A stretch of 16,836 bases of DNA from Anaerolineae bacterium (GTDB lineage Bacteria; Chloroflexota; Anaerolineae; SpSt-600): assembly GCA_028275425.1 (NCBI GenBank), contig JAPWUT010000013.1, positions 1 to 16,836 of the forward strand. Direction: 5' to 3'. The notes beneath the pieces were generated by a model. The model had not been told where the DNA came from. It did not search any database and saw only the letters and a list, made by a program, of their open reading frames with translations. Positions 7,201-12,763 of the stretch are shown here, one piece after another. The stretch's first letter is position 1, and every line of letters begins with the position of its first letter. Made by a program: the position numbers and the translations under genes.

Positions 7201-9949
7201 CGTTGGGGTCCATCACCCGCTTCAAGGAGCCCACTGGCCCCCGGCCGGCGCCCGGGTCGCTCTCGTTCACCCCGTAGTGTTCATAGCGGGTGATGTGCCC
7301 CAGGGGGTTGCGCTCCCACACCCGGTAGACGCCGCTCGGATCATAGCCGAACGTCGTGGTAAAGCCCCGGGCGTCGGTGAGGACGGTGGGGTTGCCATAG
7401 ACGTCGTAGGCGGCCTGCTCCGTCACCCAGCCCCAGCCTTCCTTGCCCCGATCCACCCGGGTGAGGAGGCCTTTCGTGGGTGGGGTGGTGAAGGAGGCGG
7501 CGCCGTCGTAGAAGAAGCGGGTTTCGGTCTGCAGGGCCGCCCCGCCGGTATCCTCGGAGATCCCCTCGTAGACCCGCTCCCAGGCGACTTTGTCCAGGAT
7601 CCAGGCCGAGGTGTTGTAGGCATATCCCCGGTGCGTAGTGCGCTCGTCCCCGGCCACATCCAGGAAGCCGTGCTCGAAGACCGCCGTGACGTTCCCGTAG
7701 GGATCGTAGCGCCATTCGGTGCGTGTAGTGCGTCCATCGGACGTGACGTCCTGGCGCTGGAGGAAGACGAAGTGCGCCCCGCCCAGGGTGGGGGAGAGGC
7801 CGTAGGTGGAGGCGATGGTCTGGAGGGTGGCACCGCCGGGATCCCGGATCTGGCTCTCCCGTGGGCGGCCCCGGACGGGCCAGGGGTCGTTTGTAGGCCC
7901 TTCGGGCAGGGCGAAGCGGGTCCACTCCACCCGCTGGGGATTCCCATTCAGGTCCTGAAAGGTCACAGTCACTTCCCTATAGCCCAGGAAGAGGCCGCCG
8001 GTTACCGGAACTCCTCCTCCGCCATCGGGAAAATCTCCCACGACGGGCCATTTGCAGGCAGCTTGGTCTTCGTTGTGTAGATAACAGCGCCCCCGGCTAT
8101 CGCCGCTGTAATTGTACACCTCCTTCCAGCCGCCCCCAAGGCCATCGGTCACCTGCCGCCAGGCCACCCGGTAGTTCCAGCCCTGCCGGTAGCCGCCATC
8201 GGGGGTCTCATAACCGGCCGTGATGACTCCACCGTAGCCGTTATCCAACCGCACCAAACGAGGATAGACGAAGCGCGCCTGATCCCAGTCCCAGGTGCAG
8301 CCATCGCACCAGCCCTTGTTCCAGTATCCCTGATACCCGAAGGTGATGGGGGGAAGGGCTTTCCAGGTGCTCCCCTCCGGCGCCCACTCTTGAAGAGCCG
8401 TGAGAACGCGCAGTCGCTTGTTCGTCTCGTCCTCAGGGATGAACGTCCCGTAGGTGAACCGCCACTCTCGGGTAGCCATCCAGGAGCCGTCCGATTTTCT
8501 GCGCTCCAGAATGACTTTCTGCACCGCTTTCGTCTGCCAGAAGATGGGCACAGAGCCATGGACGATTGGATCTCCCCAGCTATCTGGCAGGCTGCATTTA
8601 TCATTAGGCCCATTTCCGTTGTCGCGGTAATCCCAGACGATTTGTACCCTTGTCCCAGGATACTCTATACGGGTCAGATAACTGGCCCGCTCCGAATCGC
8701 TCTCGTTCGGATGACAGCCGATATTGCACAGGCTACATTGCTGTGCTCGCGTCTCCTCCTCGTAAGTGAAGGTTACCTTAGCTCCAGTGGGGTAGATAAT
8801 TTCCTTTACCCTCCAGCGGGCTGTGGCGTTTCTTGCTGGCCCTATTGCCCCCCGCAGGGTTTGGCGGCTGTCAGGGGTAGTACCAAATAGATAGCGGGTA
8901 CCGTCACGCAAGGTCACTTCCCAAAAGCCGTTCTCCGGCCCCGGCTTCCATTCAATACGCCAGAATCGCTCGTCCTCGGTGCGGAAGCGGTAAGTGGTGG
9001 AGACTGGCCCGGAGTACTGAACATCGGCAGGAAGTGAGGTCTCCGGCACCAGCTTTATCGCTTCTCCGTTTAAGGCCAGCAAGGGTACGGGGTCCCAGCA
9101 CAGGTAGTAGTGCTCCCCATCCCAGCACCGTCGCACGTTCCGCCACAGCACCTCCGCTACGTCCAGGCTCCAACCCCAGCCTACTCCATCAGATTGAGCC
9201 CAGGTCAAAACCCCATCCATCCGTCGACTGTTGTATGTCAAAGTGAAAGGTGGCCTTATCCCGCCAGGGCCTATGGGCAGGTCAAATGGATATTCCCACA
9301 CTAAAGCCCCTGCGAAGCGGTCCACCCGGGTATCGTTGAAATTGAGTATCCAACCACTTTCCTTCACCCCTTGGCTTCCAACTCCAAACAATGAGAGATG
9401 GTCAATTGTGAAGGCTACTATCTCTGCTTGTTCATCTATCAAAGTTGGGGTGATGGTCTCCCATGCTCGCCGTTTCTCATTCCAATAGCCTATCCAAGGC
9501 CGCAGCCAGTCAGGTCGGGAGGCCCAGTTCACCAACTCCCCTATTTGTAAGGTTACTTTCAAAGGTTCGGGGAAATGTGCAAGCTCTCTCCCTTTATCAT
9601 CCACGCCTTTAAGGTCAAAGGCTAAAGCCACCCCCACTTGCCCTGCCCCCAGCCTCTGGATCCCCAGCACAGTCAGGTGCAACCAGGCCAATGGTACTCC
9701 CTTGGGCACCTCTACGGTTACTCGGCCTTGGAGAAACTTGGCAGCTGTGCCTGGGACGATAGGGACACTCTCCTTCAAAGGCGTGGGGGTAACGGGAGGG
9801 GGTGTTGGGGAAGGCAAAGGGCTCTGGAAGAGCGGCGCGCCCAAGAGACGTCTTGGGTGGAGGGAAGGGGCTCCTTGGGGGATGGAAAGTGGCGAGCTCA
9901 ATAAACTTACAATTACCATCGTAACTATAGGACGCAGCCACCGATTCAT
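4202..9949 (-). CDS. Secreted full-length Rhs/YD-repeat polymorphic toxin with PD-(D/E)xK nuclease tip
   Basis: The product is 1915 aa. The ATG at 9949 is chosen over an upstream in-frame start at 9979 because AGAGGAGG sits just before it and a signal peptide follows directly (MNRWLRPIVTMVIVSLLSS). After the signal come a Pro/Thr-rich linker (about 43-58), a beta domain ending near TIDHLSLFGV, and an SpvB-like region (about 222-263, GGIRPPFTLTYNSRRMDGV, GVGWGWSLD). A long array of YD repeats follows (many YDPLGR/YDALGR/YDPYGN variants). YLPLVMR lies at about 1452-1459, the Rhs core runs up to DPSGH (about 1687-1691), and the tip occupies about 1692-1915. The tip has a pre-toxin stretch (WDIASIAWDLYEI, ALPLVPGGVGA), then RVDLILVTGEMVEIKYW, giving D1831, E1841 and K1843, the restriction-endonuclease fold signature. 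By family knowledge the YD shell encloses the tip until release, and the tip likely cuts nucleic acid in rival cells. No PAAR domain or VgrG gene is seen, so Sec export is inferred. Confidence 0.93.
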   Translation of the reverse strand: MNRWLRPIVTMVIVSLLSSPLSIPQGAPSLHPRRLLGAPLFQSPLPSPTPPPVTPTPLKESVPIVPGTAAKFLQGRVTVEVPKGVPLAWLHLTVLGIQRLGAGQVGVALAFDLKGVDDKGRELAHFPEPLKVTLQIGELVNWASRPDWLRPWIGYWNEKRRAWETITPTLIDEQAEIVAFTIDHLSLFGVGSQGVKESGWILNFNDTRVDRFAGALVWEYPFDLPIGPGGIRPPFTLTYNSRRMDGVLTWAQSDGVGWGWSLDVAEVLWRNVRRCWDGEHYYLCWDPVPLLALNGEAIKLVPETSLPADVQYSGPVSTTYRFRTEDERFWRIEWKPGPENGFWEVTLRDGTRYLFGTTPDSRQTLRGAIGPARNATARWRVKEIIYPTGAKVTFTYEEETRAQQCSLCNIGCHPNESDSERASYLTRIEYPGTRVQIVWDYRDNGNGPNDKCSLPDSWGDPIVHGSVPIFWQTKAVQKVILERRKSDGSWMATREWRFTYGTFIPEDETNKRLRVLTALQEWAPEGSTWKALPPITFGYQGYWNKGWCDGCTWDWDQARFVYPRLVRLDNGYGGVITAGYETPDGGYRQGWNYRVAWRQVTDGLGGGWKEVYNYSGDSRGRCYLHNEDQAACKWPVVGDFPDGGGGVPVTGGLFLGYREVTVTFQDLNGNPQRVEWTRFALPEGPTNDPWPVRGRPRESQIRDPGGATLQTIASTYGLSPTLGGAHFVFLQRQDVTSDGRTTRTEWRYDPYGNVTAVFEHGFLDVAGDERTTHRGYAYNTSAWILDKVAWERVYEGISEDTGGAALQTETRFFYDGAASFTTPPTKGLLTRVDRGKEGWGWVTEQAAYDVYGNPTVLTDARGFTTTFGYDPSGVYRVWERNPLGHITRYEHYGVNESDPGAGRGPVGSLKRVMDPNGAATAYTYDPFGRLRTVVRPGDTWDSPTEEWLYYDGVDRPFTNRWPLLITHLIRGTPGLTWCSGGLAFWERLYYDGLGRRVERQTPGPGWTCSGGGQEIVQYTRYDALGRAAEESLPYFVPQYTYATTPDGKVVTPYRDPDPNAPRVRTTYDALGRPFTVTAPDGSVTRYAYADGGVLALDPNGHQALRCADGLGRLAEVYAFQGTFSAPTLAAEPLAVARYRYNALDRLTDVRDPLGNRIRVAYDPLGRKTRLDDPAMGTWFYRYDAAGNLIAQVDGRGWAVNFYYDPLNRLKGKTYTPNVADGASYNPPPDPGPSGYAVGFAYDEPGYGAAVGRKTRAWTAEGIQRTWAYDARGRVTTATLTVDGQTYLQRFAYDAMDRLAQRVDPDGEVLTVAYGPHGWPTALSGWSAYAGNAAYNAAGQLTTLTLFGGSLLQRAYDPRTLRVVRIQGPGLDLGYAYDLAGNVRRITDTVRSEVWAFAYDELDRLVGMSGPVSGTWTLDEGGRWLWRTEGGASWTYDYGDPTPSAVPPGSYRVYLPLVMRGSGIRCLDEAWHAAWAGSDRGRSWRLVSVSDGTTLGYDGNGNVLTRTVGGAEWRYVYDPENRLVEAWRGAERVASFRYDPEGNRVVREVGGLRTVVVDEGYEVRGGVVRKVYWLGGETVAVREGSAVYAVVGDHLGSVTALAQGGSIAGATRYLPYGAIRWETGLFLTDRRFTGQRWEGALGLYDYRARFYDPTLGRFLQPDPIVPEPGDPWALNRYAYVYNNPLKYTDPSGHWLETLWDIASIAWDLYEIRKDPRNLWNWGALAADIAAAALPLVPGGVGAVVHGSRAARAAAHADEAARLARIAARLERFAGASPEVIRGVERLAKLVENERVPAQLRRGLAAELARAEEYFKAGKLQAVEAVIESGRVDLILVTGEMVEIKYWRQSYANTHIPELLKQVQTYQRTGRSVILEFVQTKTDPITEAFIKRLLKEAQKAGIPLTREQIQIIPLGGP
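4874..5546 (-). repeat. Rhs core 3' repeat, parental copy inside full-length rhs
   Basis: The part of rhs encoding the end of the core is present three times in the window, always in the same orientation: here, at 2653-3082 and at 936-1608. All copies end at the core/tip border, so recombination through them would swap the downstream tip and immunity gene while keeping the frame. It has an 88-base perfect match with copy 1 (5384-5471 against 1446-1533). Confidence 0.85.
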
Positions 9950-9969
9950 TGGGCCTCCTCTTTTTAAAA

Positions 9970-9998
9970 AGAATACCAAGGATAGGCTATTGAGTCAA
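9970..9998 (-). promoter_or_regulatory. Sigma70-like promoter for rhs
   Basis: On the minus strand TTGACT (9998-9993) is followed after exactly 17 bases by TATTCT (9975-9970). Transcription would start near 9963, leaving a leader of about 14 bases before the rhs ATG at 9949 that contains the ribosome site AGAGGAGG. The -35 is one base from consensus; the -10 is less good. Confidence 0.55.
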
Positions 9999-10017
9999 AT
10001 CCTGAGAGTTTTGTCCC

Positions 10018-10169
10018 AGGGCTTTCCAGTTTTTATGGCTGTAAGCTGATGAGCGAAATTAGGTCCCCAGCCAGCCCCGGCGCTTAAAGCCTTGGGGTTA
10101 GGGATTTTAGCCAGAACTAACTTGCTCTGTGGCCCCACTTTCAACCCAAGAAAAGAACTGGAAAGCCCT
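10018..10169. repeat. Long-range inverted repeat enclosing the rhs/rrf2 spacer
   Basis: AGGGCTTTCCAGTT at 10018-10031 is the exact reverse complement of 10156-10169. Pairing extends with one G-T mismatch to 17 positions (10018-10034 with 10153-10169). The arms are separated by about 118 bases. The right arm contains the TAG stop of the rrf2 gene. Inside lies a smaller hairpin at 10075-10097 (CCCC/GGGG and GGC/GCC with a two-base bulge). No clear target-site duplication flanks it. It could be a miniature mobile element or a structured transcript region. Confidence 0.5.
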
Positions 10170-10581
10170 AAGGGGAAGGCTCTGCTGCCAGTTCGGCAAT
10201 GGTTATTCTCTCCAGCTCTTTGAGGAGCAGGCTTTGTAGATGGCACCAATGCCCTCGGACCGGGCACGTATCGCCGAAGGGGCAGCTGGCAGGGTCTTCT
10301 ACGCACTTTGATATGACAAATATTGGTTCAAAGTGGAGGACAACGTCTTTGAGGGAAATTTCCGTAGCCGGGCGCCCAAGGCTTATCCCGCCACTTCGCC
10401 CCTGTAAGGCTTTGATGAACCCGCCACGGGCCAGCTTAGCCACTACCCTTGCCGCATATTGCTTGGGAATTTGCATCTCTTTCTGCAATTCCCTTGTAGT
10501 CACTACCGCTTCCGGCCCTCTCCTCGCCAAAGCTAAGAGCAAGCGGATGGCATAATCGGTCTCTCGGCGAATGCGCACCAT
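10168..10581 (-). CDS. Rrf2-family transcriptional regulator with Fe-S-type cysteine cluster
   Basis: A 137-aa protein. Residues 1-60 form the Rrf2 winged helix-turn-helix (RRETDYAIRLLLALAR, then IPKQYAARVVAKLARGGFI), followed by the wing (GRSGGISLGRP). The C-terminal part has C93, C100 and C106 followed by H111, C113 and H114. This is close to, but not identical with, the C-x5-C-x5-C spacing of IscR and NsrR, so a [2Fe-2S] or related cluster sensing redox, NO or iron-sulfur status is likely but inferred. The start ATG at 10581 has AAGGGG about 9 bases upstream. The gene is transcribed toward rhs, whose start is 218 bases further, and divergently from the DUF2089 operon. It might regulate either neighbour or itself. 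The stop codon lies inside an inverted-repeat arm. Confidence 0.88.
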   Translation of the reverse strand: MVRIRRETDYAIRLLLALARRGPEAVVTTRELQKEMQIPKQYAARVVAKLARGGFIKALQGRSGGISLGRPATEISLKDVVLHFEPIFVISKCVEDPASCPFGDTCPVRGHWCHLQSLLLKELERITIAELAAEPSP

Positions 10582-10603
10582 CTTGAAAACCCCTTTTTGC
10601 TTA

Positions 10604-10631
10604 ATTATACATCAGAGGGCACCCAAAGCAA
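10604..10631 (-). promoter_or_regulatory. Probable promoter of the Rrf2 regulator gene
   Basis: On the minus strand TTGCTT (10631-10626) and a perfect TATAAT (10609-10604) are separated by 16 bases. The start point would be near 10597, about 16 bases before the ATG at 10581, leaving room for the AAGGGG ribosome site. Confidence 0.5.
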
Positions 10632-10644
10632 GCCCGGCCCTCGG

Positions 10645-10658
10645 CTTAAAATTTTAAG
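10645..10658. promoter_or_regulatory. Perfect 14-bp AT-rich palindrome, candidate operator
   Basis: CTTAAAATTTTAAG reads the same on both strands and sits between the two divergent promoters (10604-10631 and 10687-10715) in otherwise GC-rich DNA. Rrf2-family proteins such as NsrR bind AT-rich palindromes with an ATTT/AAAT core, so autoregulation or control of the plus-strand operon is plausible. Binding is inferred, not shown. Confidence 0.4.
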
Positions 10659-10686
10659 GCCTCATCAATACTACTGAAATCGGCTC

Positions 10687-10715
10687 TTGACTAAGTTTAG
10701 GAAGTTTGGTATAAT
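10687..10715 (+). promoter_or_regulatory. Near-consensus sigma70 promoter of the DUF2089-murE operon
   Basis: TTGACT (10687-10692) and a perfect TATAAT (10710-10715) are separated by the ideal 17 bases. Transcription would start near 10722 and run into GAGGAGG just before the ATG at 10746. It is the best promoter match I noticed in the window. Confidence 0.75.
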
Positions 10716-10745
10716 TCCCCAAAAACTAAGCCGAGGAGGTGGGTT

Positions 10746-11063
10746 ATGGAGAGGATAGTAGGAACATGCCCAGCTTGCGGAGCACAGATGGCCGTAAAAA
10801 GGCTCCAGTGCCCGGAGTGCGGGACCTCTATTGAGGGCAACTTTGATTTGGGGAGGCTCTACCGCCTTACCCCAGAGCAGATGCAGTTTATAGAGCTTTT
10901 CCTCCAGTGCGAGGGGAAGCTAAACAAGGTCCAGAAAATCTTGAACGTCTCTTACCCCACGGCAAAAGCTCGCCTCTTGGATGCCTTAAGGGCAATGGGT
11001 TATGAGGTGAAGAAGGAGCCGGCTGTGCTCCGTAGGAGGAGGAAGGCCACTCCTACTCCCTAA
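10746..11063 (+). CDS. DUF2089 family protein (zinc ribbon plus helix-turn-helix)
   Basis: A 105-aa protein. Residues 8-25 are a zinc ribbon (CPAC and CPEC, C8, C11, C22, C25). Residues about 38-90 form a helix-turn-helix-like region (LTPEQMQFIELFLQCEGKLNKVQ, then SYPTAKARLLDALRAMGYEV), followed by a basic tail (RRRRK). This matches the DUF2089 family, whose members are thought to bind DNA but whose targets are little known. It is the first gene of the plus-strand operon, starts behind GAGGAGG, and stops 14 bases before the next gene. It is likely a regulator of the operon itself, an inference from position. Confidence 0.88.
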   Translation: MERIVGTCPACGAQMAVKRLQCPECGTSIEGNFDLGRLYRLTPEQMQFIELFLQCEGKLNKVQKILNVSYPTAKARLLDALRAMGYEVKKEPAVLRRRRKATPTP

Positions 11064-11077
11064 GGACGGAGGGGAAT

Positions 11078-12091
11078 TTGGGGTTCATAAGGATGATGAA
11101 CCCCGAAAAGGACCTGGAAGGGCTCGCTGACCTTTTAGAGGAAGCCTTCGGGTCCGATTTGAGCCAGGAAGGCCAAGAATTAATCCGGGACCTCCGGCTC
11201 CTGGGGAAAATGGGGCCGCTGAGCGGTTTGCTTTTCGCCCTGGATTCGGCCCTTAGGGGAGAATTCAAGGGCTTCGTCTGGGATGAAGGGGGGAAGGTGG
11301 CGGGGAACGTTTCGGTTAGCCAAGCGGGTTGGGACCGCTGGCACATAAGCAATGTGGCTGTGGCTTCGGCCTACCGCTCCCGAGGGATAGCCCGCCGCCT
11401 GATGCAGGCTGCCCTAACTTACATATGGGAACAGGGCGGACGGTGGGTAACCCTACAGGTGAGGGAGGATAACCCAGTGGCCGTATCCCTCTACAGAAGC
11501 TTGGGGTTTGAGGAGCTGGGGAAAGTAGTGGAGATGGAATTGGAAGTCCCAGCTAAGCCCCTTCCCCCCGGTAACCAGGCGGTAGAGTTTGATTTGTCCC
11601 GCTGGATGGATGAGTATGAATTGGCCACGGAGTCAATCCCTTCAGGCCTTCTGTGGCTGGAAAGACCAAGCCCCGAAGGCTTCCGCCCCCTATCCTTCAA
11701 CCCCTTTCTGAACCGCTTGGCCTATCTGGCCCAGGGATATGACCTACACCATGTCATGGTCCTCAAGGACGGGGAAATGGTGGCCACTGCGGCCTTGTGG
11801 AAGAGCCTTTGGGGCAAAAGGCACAAACTCCAATTCCTAATCCACCCAGAAGTTCGCGGGGAAGTTGAAGAGGCTTTGGCCAGAAGCATCCTAAAGCCAT
11901 TAGCCAAACCTTTCCGAGGGGTAGCCTATACTAAAATCCCCGCCGAATACGAGGAGCTGGTCCGAATTCTGGAAAAGGCAGGTTTCAAGACGGTGCGGGT
12001 GTTAATTCAAATGCGGCTGGATTTGGAAAGCGCCGATAAGGAGGTGCTGTCCTATGGAAGAGGCGAAGATGAAGATTTTGAAGATGCTTGA
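11078..12091 (+). CDS. GNAT-family N-acetyltransferase with a second C-terminal domain
   Basis: The product is 337 aa from a TTG at 11078. That start is preferred over the ATG at 11093 because GGAGGGG lies just before it and the first GNAT strand (GFIRMMNP) needs those residues. The N-terminal domain (1-150) has the acetyl-CoA signature ISNVAVASAYRSRGIARRLM (about 90-109) and the typical closing strand LQVREDNPVAVSLYRSLGFEE (about 126-146, quoted in part for orientation). Residues about 157-337 form a second, degenerate GNAT-like half with no clear CoA loop. The substrate cannot be told. The gene overlaps the next one by 38 bases, suggesting translational coupling. The surrounding envelope genes hint at a role there, but this is only context. 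Confidence 0.85.
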   Translation: MGFIRMMNPEKDLEGLADLLEEAFGSDLSQEGQELIRDLRLLGKMGPLSGLLFALDSALRGEFKGFVWDEGGKVAGNVSVSQAGWDRWHISNVAVASAYRSRGIARRLMQAALTYIWEQGGRWVTLQVREDNPVAVSLYRSLGFEELGKVVEMELEVPAKPLPPGNQAVEFDLSRWMDEYELATESIPSGLLWLERPSPEGFRPLSFNPFLNRLAYLAQGYDLHHVMVLKDGEMVATAALWKSLWGKRHKLQFLIHPEVRGEVEEALARSILKPLAKPFRGVAYTKIPAEYEELVRILEKAGFKTVRVLIQMRLDLESADKEVLSYGRGEDEDFEDA

Positions 12092-12392
12092 GGAGGGGAA
12101 GATAACGGCCGAGGAGGCAATAAGGCTGCTGGAAGCTCTGGAAGGACCACGCCGCTGGGAACCACCTTCCGGCCAATGGTTCCGGGTGACGGTCACAGAC
12201 CTGCACACGGGGAAGCAAAAAGTTAACATAACTTTACCTTTAGGCCTCGTGAACTTCGGCTTCAGCATCGGCTCCAGGTTTTTCCCACGCTGGGAAGAAA
12301 TTTGGGAGAAGGTAAAGGCAGGAGCGCGGGGCAAGATTGTGGATTTGGAGGATGAAGAGGAAGGGGAGAAGGTGGAAATCTACATTGAGTGA
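12054..12392 (+). CDS. Small SHOCT-like domain protein (YvlB/LiaX N-terminal type)
   Basis: A 112-aa acidic protein. Residues 1-30 (KMKILKMLEEGKITAEEAI, then RLLEALE) are the SHOCT-like helical hairpin found at the N-terminus of YvlB/LiaX-type proteins. The rest is a short beta part (FRVTVTDLHTGKQKVNITLP, LGLVNFGFSIG) resembling the start of a DUF4097-like adhesin domain, ending in an acidic stretch (DLEDEEEGEKVEI). The ATG at 12054 has a good ribosome site (AAGGAGGT) lying inside the upstream gene. In Firmicutes such proteins are encoded next to YvlD-type membrane proteins and take part in envelope-stress sensing. The same neighbour follows here. It is much shorter than YvlB (only one short beta unit). 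Confidence 0.75.
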   Translation: MEEAKMKILKMLEEGKITAEEAIRLLEALEGPRRWEPPSGQWFRVTVTDLHTGKQKVNITLPLGLVNFGFSIGSRFFPRWEEIWEKVKAGARGKIVDLEDEEEGEKVEIYIE

Positions 12393-12400
12393 GGTGGAAA

Positions 12401-12763
12401 ATGCGCCGTTTCCTCATAAGGTGGTTCATAAACACTGTCGCCATTTGGGCTGCAGTGCAGCTTGTCCCCGGAATTGAGTTCCGCGGGAACTGGCAGGGTT
12501 TGGCTATCCTGGCCCTAATTTTCGGCGTAATTAACGCCCTGATTGGCCCTATCCTCAGGTTCTTGACTTGCCCGCTCGTAATCCTCACTCTGGGCCTCTT
12601 CACCTTGGTGATAAACGCCATCCTGCTGGCCCTCACTTCTTGGGTGGGGCAAATGCTTGGCTTCCCCTTTTACATACGCGACCCCCTTTCAGCTCTGTGG
12701 GGGGCGATTGTGATAAGCGTGGTGAGCATAATTTTGAGCCTTCTTCTACGGGAAGAGAGATGA
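12401..12763 (+). CDS. YvlD-type membrane protein (phage holin family 4, PF04020)
   Basis: A 120-aa hydrophobic protein with four predicted membrane segments: about 9-25, 30-50, 55-80 and 93-115. The middle part GPILRFLTCPLVILTLGLF followed by TLVINAILLAL is the hallmark of the PF04020 family. Despite the family name these are chromosomal envelope proteins, such as B. subtilis YvlD, rather than phage lysis proteins. The ATG at 12401 is preferred over a GTG at 12389 because GAGGTGG lies just before it and because the GTG would overlap the previous stop. Its stop overlaps the murE start in an ATGA arrangement (12760-12763). Confidence 0.87.
   Translation: MRRFLIRWFINTVAIWAAVQLVPGIEFRGNWQGLAILALIFGVINALIGPILRFLTCPLVILTLGLFTLVINAILLALTSWVGQMLGFPFYIRDPLSALWGAIVISVVSIILSLLLREER

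Noticed and set aside
10075..10097. Rho-independent terminator of rrf2
   Set aside because: The stem has a two-base bulge and no T-run follows on the minus strand, so only a weak structure is supported.
12568..12759. Upstream extension of MurE by 64 residues
   Set aside because: The extension lies within the YvlD-like gene in another frame and has low-complexity, shadow-like sequence; the ATG at 12760 gives the normal MurE start and the usual ATGA overlap.
12401..12763. Phage lysis holin, indicating a prophage
   Set aside because: PF04020 members are mostly chromosomal YvlD-like proteins despite the family name, and no other phage gene is present.
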